A DNA stretch of 64,000 nucleotides, from positions 150,180,001-150,244,000 of the forward strand of contig NC_081556.1 of assembly GCF_963082655.1 (NCBI RefSeq). The letters run 5' to 3'. Of this stretch, positions 23,186-36,460 are shown piece after piece. The translations under genes were made by a program, and so were the position numbers. The first letter of the stretch is position 1. Each line of letters starts with the position of its first letter. The notes beneath the pieces were generated by a model. The model had not been told where the DNA came from. It did no database searches and saw nothing but the letters and a program-made list of their open reading frames with translations. Origin of the DNA: Stomoxys calcitrans. Its lineage: Eukaryota > Arthropoda > Insecta > Diptera > Muscidae.

Positions 23186-24055
23186 TCTGAAATACCTCTT
23201 ATTTGAGCCCCATATCGCAATGGTCAGCAAATACGTCCTATTTGGGTGGTATTAAGGGGGTGGGATGGCCTCATAGACACTTTTCCCCAAATACTGATTA
23301 CAGATTTGTGTTTTACTCCCAAATACCTTTTATTTGAGCCCCATATTGGTATAATCGTAAATTTTTTCTCTTTGGGGGTGAATCCCCTTACACTTGGTCC
23401 CACATTTGGACATCAGATTCGTATTCTACACTCAAATACCTTTTGTTTGAGCACCATATTGCCGTGATCAGTAAATAAGACTTTTTGAGCGGTGTTTTTT
23501 GGGCAAGATGAGGACCTCCAAAAACTTGGTCCCGAAAGAGGATATCATTTTTGCAATCTACTTGCAAATACCTTTCATTTGAATCCCATTTTGGCATGGT
23601 CGGTAAATATGTCTGAATTAGGGGTGTTTTGGGGGTGGGGCTGCCCCACAAACACTTCAACTCCATATTTGAATATCAGATTCATTTTCCACTCTCAATT
23701 ACCTTTCATTTGAGTCCCATATTGTCCTGATTGGTCTACAAATATATATGGTGGGTTTTGGGGGTGGGGCGCCCCCCCTAGGTACACCATCCGAAATTTG
23801 AATACCAACTTTTTTTTAGGTTACTAAAAGAGAGCGCACAAATTTTCGCATAAGTCGCACCAACCATATCCCAGATCTAACGTTTCTGAAAATTAGAGAA
23901 AGTGGGAGGGTCCGCCACCCCTTCAGATATCAAAAAACTAAGTACCTTATTTTCACCACGGGATCATTATTCACCATATGTGAAAATTTGAAGCAAATCG
24001 GTTTTGCCGTTATTTAGTCTATACGTAAAAGAAAAACAAACAAACACAAATTGAT
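23186..24055 (-). repeat. repeat family C block, reversed
   Basis: Modules CAAATACCTTTTATTTGAGC, CCCATATTGGTATAATC and GGGGGTGGGGCTGCCCCACA repeat about five times, the reverse complement of the block at 8830. The end (GAGAGCGCACAAATTTTCGC to TATACGTAAAAGAAAAAC) appears to be the family boundary, and a family B element starts immediately after. Confidence 0.8.
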
Positions 24056-24058
24056 ATT

Positions 24059-24840
24059 TATACCCTACACTACTACTGTGGTACAGGATATTATAACTTA
24101 GTGAATTAGTTTGTAACACTCAAAAGGAAGAGAGATATACCCATTGTTAAGTATACCGATCGACTCAGAATCACTTTCTGATTCGTATTAGCTATGCCCG
24201 TCTGTCCATCTTGATTTGTAATTTTCATCCGATCGTCTTCAAATTTGGTATGGGTATGTTTTTCGGTCTAGAGACGATGCCTATTGAAACTGGAAAAAAT
24301 CGGTTTAGATTTGGATATAGCTTCCATATATATGTTTGTCCGATTTGCAGTAATAATGCAATAAAATAGTCATTTATTAACCGATTCTCTCGAAATTTGG
24401 CAGCAAGGATTTTCTTATGACTCTCGATATCACTGGCGAATTTCATAGAAATCGGTTCAGATTTGGATATGGCTTCCATATATATGTTCAACCGATTTCT
24501 AGTAATACAACAGTGAAATGGTCATTTGTTGACCGATTCTCTTGAAATTTGTTGGGAAGGATTTTCTTATGACTCTCGATTTCACTGGTAAATTTCATAG
24601 AAATCGGTTCAGATTTAGATATAGCTTCCATATATATGTTCGTCCGATTTGCAATAATACAGCTATAAAATGGTCATTTATTAACCGATTCTCTCGAAAT
24701 TTGGCAGCAAGGATTTTCTTATGACTCTCGATATCACTGGTAAATTTCATAGAAATAGACTCAGATTTGGATATAGCTTCCATATATATGTTCGTCCGAT
24801 ACAGCTGTAAAATGGTCATTTGTCAAGCGATTCTCTCGTT
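24059..24840 (-). repeat. repeat family B element, partial
   Basis: Starts TATACCCTACACTACTACTG, TGGTACAGGATATTATAAC, as in the copy at 13959. At least four ~155-bp modules follow (ATCGGTTTAGATTTGGATAT, TTAACCGATTCTCTCGAAAT). The right end is missing; it dissolves into an AAAATTTT array near 24840. Confidence 0.8.
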
Positions 24841-25380
24841 ATCTACAATATTTTGTCAACGTTTTAATTTTTAGACAATTTTTTCAAAATTTTCATTTTT
24901 AGAAATTTTTTTCAAATTTTTTTTATAAAAAATTTTTTCAAAATTTTTTTTTTTATAAAAAATTAAAAAAAAATTTTTATTAAAAATTTTGTCAAAATTT
25001 CCATTTTATAGAATGTTTTGTCAGAACTTTATTCCAATAGAAGTTTTGTCAAAATTTACTTTTTATAGAAAATTTTGTCAAAAATTTTATTTCTATAGAA
25101 AATTTTGTAAAAATTTTATTTCTTTAGAGAATTTTGTAAAAATTTCATTTTTGCAGAATATTTTGATAAAATTTGTTTTTTGCTCTGTTGTTTTCATGAT
25201 CTCTAGCCTTACAAACCAAAAAAGAAAAAAAAATATTTTTGCAAAATTTTACTTTTATAGAAAAACTTTTTGCAAAAATTTTATGCCTTTAAAAAATTTT
25301 GCCAAATTTTATTTTTCCCGAATTTTTTTTGTCAAAATTTTATTTCTAAAATATTTTTAATTTATTATGAAAGAAATAAA
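24841..25380. repeat. degenerate AT array related to the 29-bp unit
   Basis: Repeated TTTATTTCTATAGAAAATTT, TTTGTCAAAATTT. In reverse complement this is the motif of the 56.9-61.7 kb array, here strongly diverged. The frame 24989-25360 (Phe/Lys/Asn-rich) is an artefact of it. Confidence 0.75.
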
Positions 25381-26604
25381 TTATTGTAGGAAATGTTTAT
25401 TTGAAATTCCAAAACTAAAATATTATTCAATTTGCATTTTGTTTCAATTTCTCTTTTTGTTGAACTAAAAAAGTGACAATTTCAATTGTCCTCCAACTAT
25501 AAGGCCATGGGGGGGGGGGGGGGGTAAATAAGAGGTAGTTGGTGTAGACCAATTAATGTTGACAAGTGAAGTGACTAACAGTTTTAAATATTCTAAACAC
25601 ATTTTGACCATAACCTAACCACCATGAGAAGACCGTCGTCAGTTCGTCCATTGCTGCGCTGCCAACAAAGCCAACGACAAGACGAGGCCATAATAAAAAC
25701 CCCAAATCACTTGTCACTCAGCACACTGCGAACTAAATCCAATATAAAACTCGCACAAACAGAGGCCCTCAACTGGCTCAGTACTGACAGTCATAGTATT
25801 AATTTTCAGCCAGAAATGTGTCTTTTGAAAAAAACACCATGCTCATGTTCTGATTTTGCCCCAATGGCAGCAAGAGAGTGATGAAGAAAGCGTTTTTTTC
25901 TTGAATAACGTTTTTTTTCACTTTTATTAAAATACAAACATGGTTTTTAAACACACAAAAAAAAATGAAATTGTAACCCAAATACACTGTGTGATTCGTT
26001 TTGTTATTCACCTGAGCTGAATAATCAAAAAAAAAAAAGTGAAAAAATATATGGCTAAAAAAAAGAGAAATATGTTGAATTCTTTGCTGAAATGAAAACA
26101 AAAACACTCCTCACTCAACCTCTCGACTCGACTTGGCTCTATGAAAATACAAAAGAAAATGGCACATGAAAAAAAAGACATACCCAAAGTGGGTAAGATT
26201 GTCATGCGGCCCCACAATGACAGCTTAAATGAAAACAAATATTCTTGATGAAAGTTTCCATGATATTGTGAGAGGGGAGGCGTAATGAAGGGGCCTTAAA
26301 GCAAATCCCAAAAAACGAGGAAGAACAAAAATGCATAGATCGCACTTTCAGTGAATTAACAATGCCGCTGTTGTTGCTACCTGAATGGCGAAATACACTG
26401 AGAATAAAATTTAAAATTTTTTAACAAAAGATGTTTACGAGGCTTTTTTGCATGATCAATAATCCATTACAAAAAACGTTATCGAATAATAGTGACAGCT
26501 AAATTAAAACACCATTGGGGGCATTGTTACTACCTGAAATAGTGATAACACTGACAAAAAAATCAAGGGAATAACCCTTTCCATAGCGCTATTCGAGCTA
26601 CACT
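25381..26604. other. low-copy DNA with a 16-G run
   Basis: A run of 16 G lies at 25509-25524. Otherwise AT-rich single-copy-looking sequence; the frames at 25624-25881 and 25799-26238 have no recognizable domain. Confidence 0.45.
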
Positions 26605-29600
26605 GTCATAGCGCTATAGTATCATACTGCCATATTGTTATACTGTCAAGCTGCTATACTGTGAAACTGTTATACTGTCATATGGCCATGTCTTATAATG
26701 CCATACTGTCATAATGTTATACAGTCATTATGCTATATTGCTACACTGTCTTACCGCTATACCATCCTAGCGTTATTCGGTTATACTATCATACTGTTAC
26801 GCTTTCATACTGTTATACATTCTAACTGTGATACTTTCATATTGGTTTATTTTCTAACTGTTATACTTTCATACTGCTACACTGGTATACTGTGAAACTT
26901 TCGTACTGCTATACTGTTGAACTAATACTTTCATACTGTTATACTGTTATGATGTTTACGTCGTGTCTTATTATACCATACTGTCATAATGTTATACATG
27001 TTATACAGTTATACATTCTGTTATAAAGATACATAATATCTTACCGTTATACTATCATAATATTATACTGTTATACTATGAAACTGTTACGCTTTCATAC
27101 TGTTATACATTCTAACTGTAATACTTTCATATTGGTATACTTTCTAACTGTTTTATCTTCATACTGCTATACTGGCATACGGTTAAACTTTCGCACTGCT
27201 AATACTTTCATATTGTTATACTGTTATGCTGTAATAAGGTCATAATGGTATACTATCATACCGTTATAATGTTATACTGCTAAATTGTCATAGCAGTTGT
27301 CATACTGTTAAACTTTTTACATGTTATACTATCATACAGTTTTACTTACATACGGTTGTACTGTTACATTGTGGTATTGTTACAATGGCATATTGTTACA
27401 CCGTTATACTTCATACTGTTATAATATTACATTGTCGTACTCTTATACTGTTACCTTATTATACAGTCATAGTGTTATAAAATGGTACTATCACAATGTA
27501 CAGTCATACTGATATACTGTCACACTGTTATACAGTCATGCCGGTGCCCTGCCGTACTATTAAACTGTCACTCTGTTAAACTGTTATACCGCCGACTGTT
27601 ATGCTCTCACTTTAATACTCTCATACTGCTTATACGCTCATACTGTTATTCTCTCACACTGTTATACTCCCATGATATTTTACTCCCACACTGTTATACT
27701 CATAGGTTTATTCTCCTACACTGTTATAATTTCATACTATAATTCTCTCCCACTTTTATACTCTCATGCTGTTATAGTCTCATACTGCTATACTCTAATA
27801 CTGTTATTCTCTCACACTGTTGTACTCTCATAATGTTATACTCTCATTCTGTTAGACTCTCATGCCACTATACTCACATACTGTTATGCTCACATTCTGT
27901 TATTCTCGTATAATGATATGCTCTCATGCTGGTACACTCTAAACTGATATACTTGCATACTGTTATATTCTTACACTGTTATTCTCTCAAACTGTCATGC
28001 TCTCATATAGTTATACTCTTATACTGATATACTCTCATAATGGTGTGCTCTCGTATTGCTATACATTCATACCAATTCTCTCTCACACTGTTATACGCTC
28101 ATACTTTTATAATCTCTTACTGTTACACTCTCATACTTTTATACTTTATTCTTTTATACTCACATACTTTCATGCTTGTATACTCTCGCATAATGCTTTA
28201 CTCTCATTCTAATATGCTCTCATATTAATATACTCTCATACTGTTATACTCTCATACTGGTATTCTTTCATGATGGTATACTTTCATACTGTTATACTCT
28301 CATACTAGTAGACATTCATACTGTTATGCTCTCATAGTGTTATACTCTCATACTGTTATACTCTCATTCTAATATGCTCTCATATTGATATACTCTCATA
28401 CACTCATACTGTTATTCTTTCACACTGTTATACGATCATACTGTTATAATCTCATACTGTCACACTCTCATACTGTTATACTCCCATACTGTTACACTCT
28501 CACACTAGTATACTCTCATACTGGTATACTCTCATACTAGTATACTCTTATACTGCTATACTCTCATACTGTTATAATCTCATTCTATTGTAATATGCTC
28601 TCATATTGATATGCTCTCATACTGTTATAATCGCATACTGTTACACTCTCATACTGCTATACTCTCATACTGTTATACTCTCACTCTAATATGCTCTCAT
28701 ATTGATATACTCTCATAATGTTATACTCTCATACGGGTATATTTTCACACTGTCATACACTCATACTGGTATACTTTCATGCTGTTATACTCTCATACTG
28801 GTATACTTTCATACTGGTATACTCTCATACTGTTATTCTCTTATACAGCTATACACTCTCATTCTAATATGCTCTCACATTGATATGCTGTCATAATGTT
28901 ATACTGCCATACTATCATTCTCTCATACTGGCATACTTTCACACTGTTATGCCCCCATATTGTTACACTCTCACATTGGTATACTTCCACACTGTTTCGC
29001 TCATACTGGTTTACTCTCATACTAGTATACTCTCATACCAGTATACTCTCATACTGTTATACTCCTATACTGTTATATTCCTATACTCTTATACTGTTAT
29101 ATTCTCATTCTAATATACTCCCATATTGAAATGCTTTCATACTGTTATACTCTCATACTGCTGTACTTGCATACTGCAATTTTCTTACACTGTTATACTC
29201 TCAAACTGTTATGGTCTCATACTTTTATACTTCTATAATGATATGCTCTCATACTGTTATTAGATCACACTATTATACTCGCATACTGTTATATTCTCAT
29301 ACTGTTATACTCTCATACCTTTATACGCTCATACTGTTATAATCTAATACTGTTACACTCTCATACCGTTATACTCTCATACTGGTATACTCTTATACTG
29401 GTATATTCTCATACTGTAATTCTCTCATACTGTTACACTCTCATACCGTTATACTCTCATACTGTGACACTATCATACTGTTATACTGTCATATTTTACT
29501 CTCATACTAGTACACTCTTATACTGCTATACTCTCATACTGTTATACTCTCATTCTAATATGCTCTCATATTGATATACTCTCATAATGTTATACTCTCA

Positions 29601-30463
29601 TACTGTTATAAACCCATACTGTTACCCTCTTATACTGTTATAATCTCATACTGTTACACTCTCATACTGGTATACTTTCATACTGTTATACTCTCATAAT
29701 GGTATACTCTCATACTAGTATACTCTCATACTGCTATACTCTCATACTGTTATACTCTCATACTGTCATACACTCATTCTAATATGCTCTCATATTGATG
29801 TACTCTCATACTGTTATACTCTCATACTGGTAAACACTCATACTCTTATACTGCTATACTCTCATTCTAATATACTCTCATATTGATATACTCCCACACT
29901 GTTATACTCGCATACTGTTATGCTCTCATATTGTTATACTCTCATACTGTTATACTATCATACTGTTATACTCTCATTCTGTTATACTCTCATTATGTTA
30001 GATTCTTATACTCACATACTGTTATGCTTTCAGACTTTTATACTATCGTACTATTATACTCTTGTACTGTTACTCTTATATACTCCCATATTGTTATTCT
30101 CTCGCACTCTTGTACTCTCATATTCTAATACTATTATGCTCTCATTATGTAATTCTTTCCCACTGTTATTAGCTCATACTGTCATACTCTTACACTGTTA
30201 TACTCTCATGCTGTTGTTCTCTCATGTTGTTATACTCTTATACTGTTATACCGTCATACTGTTATATTTTCATATTGTTATACCGTCACACTGTTATACA
30301 CTCATACACTCTCATACTGTTATACTCACATACGGTAAAACTCTCACACTGTTATACTCACATACTCAAAATTCTCGTACTATTATACTCTTCCACTGTT
30401 ATACTACCATGCTGTTATAATCTCCTACCTTTATACTCTCAAACTGTTATACTCCAATACACA
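26605..30463. repeat. 16-bp minisatellite array, ~3.9 kb
   Basis: Degenerate tandem repeat of TACTGTTATACTCTCA (16 bp). The first kilobase favours TACTGTCATACTGTTATA-like variants and the rest CTCATACTGTTATACT. Point changes and small indels are everywhere. Because 16 is not a multiple of 3, each frame cycles through 16 codons in 48 bp, giving Tyr/Leu/His/Ser-rich open frames such as 29920-30420; these are not proteins. Confidence 0.92.
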
Positions 30464-31430
30464 TAAAGACGTCATCTTTAAAAGGCTTAGAGGCCATTGA
30501 CAAATTGTATTTCTTATGGCACTCGAATGATTTATTCAATTCCTTAATTTTTTTTCAACCCCCCCTCACAATCACCGACATTATTTATCCACTGCCCTCT
30601 TTTTGACTTTTCCCACCAACTCTACAACAGTCAACCATCATGTGGTCGTGCTGCTCAAATATTAATCCAATTATACAAAAACACAAAATTTTTCCCAATA
30701 TATTTATTGCCGTAATTTTGCGGTGATAAATAAGACAGACAATTATATTATAATACTCGTACACAATAAAATTTATACAATTTAGCACCCCATAAAATTC
30801 ATTCGAAATAGATAACTACACCACATCGGTATCAGGAATTGGAAAGATAGCAGAGGAATACAAAAAAAAAATCGAAAAGATTGTTTACACTACATTTCAT
30901 GGTGGTGGCCGCTCTTCATGGCCATTAAAATTTCGATTTGTTTAGATTAACAATTAGATATCATAAAGACATGTGGCCACTTTGTTGGCAAGTTTTGTTA
31001 TATCTTCGATTAGGCTTTCGATGCGTCAAATGGGTCGCTCGCTTGCTCGATCGCCTTCTTCCCCATCTAGCCTGATGATGATCCATTTATTGATGGCATG
31101 TGTGCTTGTGCGGATTAAATTGATTTTTTTTCTTTTGTGATTTGTGCCATGGACTCTGATTTGATTTTTATTTCCTCAAATTTCATTTGGTGTCAAACTG
31201 TGAAAAAAATTATTCTTTTTTCTTCATATTTGATATCGACGAAACTTTCTACAATAAGTGCGTGAGTTCGAGTGTGCTTAGCGCATGAACGAATAATTAA
31301 AATTTTATGAAACACTCAAATATGAGTCAATAAATATATTAACTGATGGTGATACCGCAAAACGACTTCTACAGAATATGACAATGGATGATTTTCATAC
31401 TGCAAATGATTTTAAACAACTTGGAAGGTG
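30464..31430. other. low-copy DNA, no gene seen
   Basis: Mixed AT-rich sequence without repeat modules. No exon is supported. Confidence 0.45.
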
Positions 31431-31900
31431 AAAATAAAAAAATTTCGGAAAAGTTTGAATTTTTTAAAAAACATTAAAAAATAATTTATATTTAATTTTT
31501 GTTTTTTTTTTTTTTTAATTTTTAAACATTTTATTTTGAAAGAAAATTTTTTGGCAAAATTATATTTTTAAAGAAAATTTTTTGGGAAAATTTTATTTTT
31601 ATAGAAAATCTTTTATTAAAATTTTATTTTTATAGAAAATTGTCCCAAATTTGGTTAACATTTTTTTTTGTCAAAAAATATTTTTTATATAAAAATTCTG
31701 TTTACAAATTTTATTTTTACAGAAAAATTTGTCAAAATTTTTTTTACAGAAAAATTTCACAAAATTTCAATTTACAGAAAATTTTTTTTTATTGAAAATT
31801 CTGTAAAAATTTTAGTGTTATTGCAATCTTTTTGCCCCTGTTCCTTAGTGTTTGCGGCCACCTTTTTGCCATTGTCCAAATTTCATGATTTAATTTTTTA
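31431..31900. repeat. AT-rich array with a SINE-tail scrap
   Basis: TTTTATTTTTATAGAAAATT-type units, similar in layout to the 29-bp family, at 31550-31800. At about 31832 the phrase GCCCCTGTTCCTTAGTG matches the SINE tail. Confidence 0.65.
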
Positions 31901-32990
31901 ATATCAATTCATCAGAACCTTATATTGTCCCGTTTGGGGAACATACCATTTGAGACATAAATTTGAGGTGGGGCATATCCCTTGAAATTGACCCCAAATT
32001 TTTGAGTCTATACAGAACAAACAGACTAGCTAAACCCGGCCCGCTTCGCTACACCCTTTATGTATCATACACAATCAGTCAGTACCATATAAAGGGTGAT
32101 TTTTTAGCTATTATCTATTTGGCAACACTGGTTTAAACAGCTCACGCACGTTTCGTGTTTTGTTTCCCATATTGTCCCAATTGGTCCACTTTTCATTGAA
32201 AATTTTAGAAAAAATTTTGTAAAACTTAGAAATTTTGTTAAAAAAAAATTAAAAAAAAAATTTAAAAATTTTAGAAAATTTTATAAAAAACTAAGAAATT
32301 TTTTAAAAACTATTAGAAAAGAAAACAAACAGACTAGTTAAACCCGGCCCGCTTCGCTACACCCTTTATGTATCATACACAATCAGTCAATCAGTCAAGA
32401 TCACGCGCGTTTCGTGTTTTGTTTCCCATATTGTCCCAATTGGTCCACTTTTCATTGACAATTTTAGAAAAAATTTTGTAAAAAATTTTGTAAAACTTAG
32501 AAATTTTGTTAAAAAAAAAATTAAAAAAAAAAATTTTAAAAAATTTTAGAAAATTTTATAAAAAAAAGTAAGAAATTTTTTAAAAACTATTAGAATTTTT
32601 TTTTTTAAATTTTAGAAATTGTTTTTTAAAAATTTTAGAAAATTTTTTTTAAAAATTTTAGAAAATTTTGGAAAATTTTGTGAAAAATTTTAGAACATTT
32701 TGTAAACAATTTTGTACAAAATTGTTAGAAATTTTGTAAAAAATTTTTAGAAATTTTGTAAAAAATTGTAGAAATTTGTAAAAAATTTACGAAAAAATAG
32801 TAACAATTTTAGAAAATTTGGTAAAAACTTTTAGAAAAATTTAGATAGAAGAAAATTTTGTTAAAATTTTAGAAATTTTATTAAAAAAATTTTAGAAAAT
32901 TTTGTAAAAACTTCCAAAAAAATTTTTTAAAAAATGAATAAATAAAATTTGGGAAAAATTTTAGATAATTTTGTTAAAAATATTTTTTTG
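31901..32990. repeat. 308-bp direct duplication and AAAATTTTAG array
   Basis: Starts with worn family C-like text (TATATTGTCCCGTTTGGGGA). ACAGACTAGYTAAACCCGGC and the following ~60 bp occur at 32021 and again at 32329; both copies continue into TTTCGTGTTTTGTTTCCCAT, TTGTCCCAATTGGTCCACTT and a TTTTAGAAAATTTT array. Copy 2 lacks most of the transposon tip present in copy 1. The array (period ~22-24 bp) continues to about 32990. Confidence 0.75.
32092..32165 (+). mobile_element. DD41D element, 5' tip only
   Basis: Matches the first ~74 bp of the element at 819 (AAGGGTGATTTTTTAGCTAT, GGCAACACTGGTTTAAACAG), preceded by TA. It ends abruptly in unrelated repeat sequence, so it is a truncated copy. 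A shorter scrap (CGTTTCGTGTTTTGTTT) is at about 32406. Confidence 0.82.
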
Positions 32991-35797
32991 TCGTTCTGTT
33001 TGCTTTTTTATTTCTTTTTAACAACATTTTCACACAGTGTTTTATTTTACTACCACTACTTTGATGGTGCTCTTACATTGCCCCATACTGTCTCAAATAT
33101 ACCAAAAACTCTAGTTTCACCATTTTGGTCATACAATTTTGTTATGAATGAAATCGATGACCAACCACAGAAATTCCGCGCCGTCCCACTATAAATGGTT
33201 CGTTCGGTGCGGTGTTAATGGAGTGGATAAGTGAGTGAATTTTGCATATATGGAATGTGATCGCGCAATTACTTCGTTATCCATATTAGAGATGGATATG
33301 GGGAAACCCCCATGGTTTCGAATGAGACTTAAAATTAATTTTGATGTTTGCTTTGGTTTATTTTTGGCAAAAACTATTTCGCATGCTCCAATACCTATAA
33401 TTATTGGTGGTTTCATGGATTGTTTAATTACACAAGCTTACAAGGAAACCGCCAAAGATAATACACATATAATTATTAAATGGGTTTTTTTTAAATCAAA
33501 GTACGCGAAACCATAGATAATTGCTAAAAATAATGTTTGAAAACTTTTATAATAAATGATTTTTTTGCTAAGCGAAAAATCTTTGGTGAGAAAATGTGAG
33601 GAACTGCCCATAGTTTGAAAATATTCAGCTGGAAGTCAGTTGTCATTATCATTAGGCCTATGTGGAATAATAAGTTGGCACATTGCTAAAATTTTCCTGC
33701 AATGGCAGTTTCTTGTCTTACTGGCTTGTCTTCACTGCAATTCTTTGCCTCATTTTGTGGGACTGGCATCCAGAATAGGTAAATTATAAACTGTAAGTCA
33801 TATCGCAAAAACTTCAAATGAAATACAAAATTTAAATAAAATTTTCTCTAAACACAAAATTTCAAAGAAATTTTCTCTATATAAAAATTTTAATGACATT
33901 CCATGTAGGAAATCTGGGGTTAAGTGTCCCCAAGTCACCACTTGTGTCTACTATGTATGTGACATTGTCACCAAATTGTCTACAATCTTGTCTACATTAT
34001 TTTTATTGAACAAGTGACAAACAATGTCTTACTATCGACAATGTCTATAGCAAAAAGCATGGGCTTGGGTACAATTTGTCAGTAGTTCTGGTGACAAAGT
34101 CAACAGTAAGTCAGTATAGATTTACTATCGACATTTGCTACAGGATTTTTACTAATGACATTTTATTGAAAATTTTTCCAAATAGAAAGACATCATTTCA
34201 ATGACATTTTCTCTGAAGACAAAATTTTTAACATTTAAATTCACTTTTTTTACTAGATATTAATAAAAATACACTTACTTTTGCCAAAATCTGCGCTATA
34301 ATCCTGGGTGCGTGCCCAATTTTGCTAAGCTCTTGCACATGATGTTCTCACAATTTTTTTTAAGATATTTTATTACAGATATTTCAGCGATATATCTTTG
34401 GCATATTTTTAAAGTAATTTTCTTGTAATAATTATGGGCACGTTTTGGTAATAAAATTTACATAAAGGAAAAGAAAAACACAAGAAAACTCCTTTGCAGC
34501 GGAAGGAGCAATGAATGATTCAAGATATGCCGCAAAACAAAAAACAAAAAAAACATTCGCTTGTATGGATTGAAAGATAAATTGGTTGGCTTTTGGGTAG
34601 GTTTTTAGGCCTTGTGTGAATGATTTAAAAGGCAAAGGCGCGAAAGCACAACGCATGCGTGTGGGAGGAGAAGGTCTGCATTACACTTGGGCACTCACAC
34701 ATATGCATAGACATATCAAATTAATAATCCGCCTGCATAAAGGCTTGCAAAGGCAAAAGGGCGTAGTAGAAAAGCCGCAGTAAATGAGCTTCACTTCCTT
34801 GTCTTCTTTTGTAAGGCAGTTATTTTGTTGAGGGGCAAAAAAGATCTTTCACATTAATTAATTAGTTTTCATTTTGTAGTTATTATTGCTGCTGTTGTTG
34901 TTGTTATTTTTGACATATATCTATCCCCGGGGATGTTTAATGGTTTGTTTTCTGTTGTTGTTTTCTTTTTCAACGACAATGCTCTTTTTCAGGCGGCGAT
35001 AATTGTAAACAGTAAACAAAAAAAAGACACAACTTTCACGATAATCAGCTGCAAAGCAGTGGCAAGCACAACTAAAAAAAGCCACAATTAAGCCTTACTC
35101 TTTAATGCCTATTTCACTTTTCCTCACTTGGGTTTGTGTCGTTATTTATTTTTTTAAGCCTTAAATGGCATTTTAAAAATGATATAAAAGCAAATATTGA
35201 CCATAAAAAAATACAACTACATGCTGCACAACGCAATGCTCACTACTGCATTAACTTAAAACTCTTCATAAAAAAGCAACAACAAAACGTTAGGACCAAC
35301 GAAATGCAACACGACGACAACAACGACCGGCTTCAAGTAAAGTTTATACACAACTGAAACTCAGCTCTTTTTGGCCAGCAACAGCAGCAGTAGTAGCAGC
35401 CGTCAAACAAAAACCAACACACACACACACACAGACCCAAAATGCATGATGAGAAAGCACAGCAGTGAGCAGAGATAGATAGTAAGCATGGTGAATGTGA
35501 GTGAGTACATGGGGAATGAGTAAGGGGGCTTTGCATTGAGAGAGCGCATTGGAATCCAATTGGAATTTTTTAAAACCACGGTCAACAAAGCCACCAAGCT
35601 AAATGAAAGTATCAAAGACAGAAGTGTTTCCAAGCTCATACTCACACACATACACATAGATGCATAGTTAAAGAAAAGAGAGGCTTAAACATAGAAATAA
35701 CCAAGGAGTTATGTTTGAGCAAAAAATACACTATTGTGAAGAAGAGTGTTGATAATGCATTCTAAAGATGAAAGCTTTGAGAGAAAATAAAAATTTA
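32991..35797. other. low-copy DNA, no supported gene
   Basis: The longest open stretch is 33235-33516 (93 codons, plus), with a minus-strand overlap at 33189-33416. Its predicted peptide (FGLFLAKTISHAPIPIIIGG, DCLITQAYKETAKDNTHI) is not one I recognize, and no splice sites are evident around it. A region at 34860-35660 has GTTGTTGTT and (CA)n patches. If any stretch in the window hides an unknown exon, 33.2-33.5 kb is a fair candidate, but support is weak. Confidence 0.4.
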
Positions 35798-36460
35798 GGT
35801 TTTATTTACAAGGGCAAGGGATAGCACTATTTTTATATAAAAAACATGTTAAGTTCAATGATATTTTCATTGAGAATTGAAAAAAAAATTTGATTTTTTC
35901 AACAATATCGTAGCAACTAAATTTTCTCATAAAAATTTTAAAAATTAAATTTTGTGCAAAAAAACGACGTTAAAATTTGATTTTCTAAAAAAAAAATATA
36001 AAAATTTGTTTTTGAATTTGGTAAAATATATTATTCAAAACAGGTTTTTTTTATAAATTGTCTAAATAAAAAACGGCTATAAAAAGGAGGTCCTTATCAT
36101 TGAGCTTAAAACTTAAATCGGACTGCACTCATTGATATGTGAGAATTTGCCCCTGTTCCTTAGTGGAATGTTCATGGGCATGGGCAATTTTGCAATTTGC
36201 AAGTTTTATTTAGAAAGGCAAGGGAAAGCAATATTTTTATAAAACAAAACATGTTATGTTGAATAACATTTTCATTGAACATTAAAAAAAATTGATTTTA
36301 TCAACAATATTGTAAAAAACTTGATTTTTCCATAAAAAAATTTTAAAAAATTATTTTTTAGAAAAAAACCTTTTAAAACTTAATTTTCTTTAAAATAGGC
36401 AAGAAAATTTTTTTTTTATTTGGTCAATTTTATTACTCAAAAAATTTTTGAAAATATAAA
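35798..36460. repeat. diverged direct duplication flanking a SINE fragment
   Basis: Two related ~260-bp segments (from about 35798 and about 36199) both read TTTTATTTA..AAGGCAAGGG, TATTTTTATA, AAACATGTTA, ATTTTCATTGA and TCAACAATAT in that order. They bracket the SINE piece at 36065-36203. Confidence 0.7.
36065..36203 (+). mobile_element. SINE, 5'-truncated
   Basis: CGGCTATAAAAAGGAGGTCC, TTATCATTGAGCTTAAAACT, TTAAATCGGACTGCACTCAT and the tail TGCCCCTGTTCCTTAGTGGA. A small duplication (GGGCATGGGCA) lies in the tail. No tRNA-like head. Confidence 0.85.

Noticed and set aside
29920..30420. 166-codon Tyr/Leu/His-rich frame
   Set aside because: Produced by the 16-bp minisatellite; neighbouring frames give the same kind of peptide.
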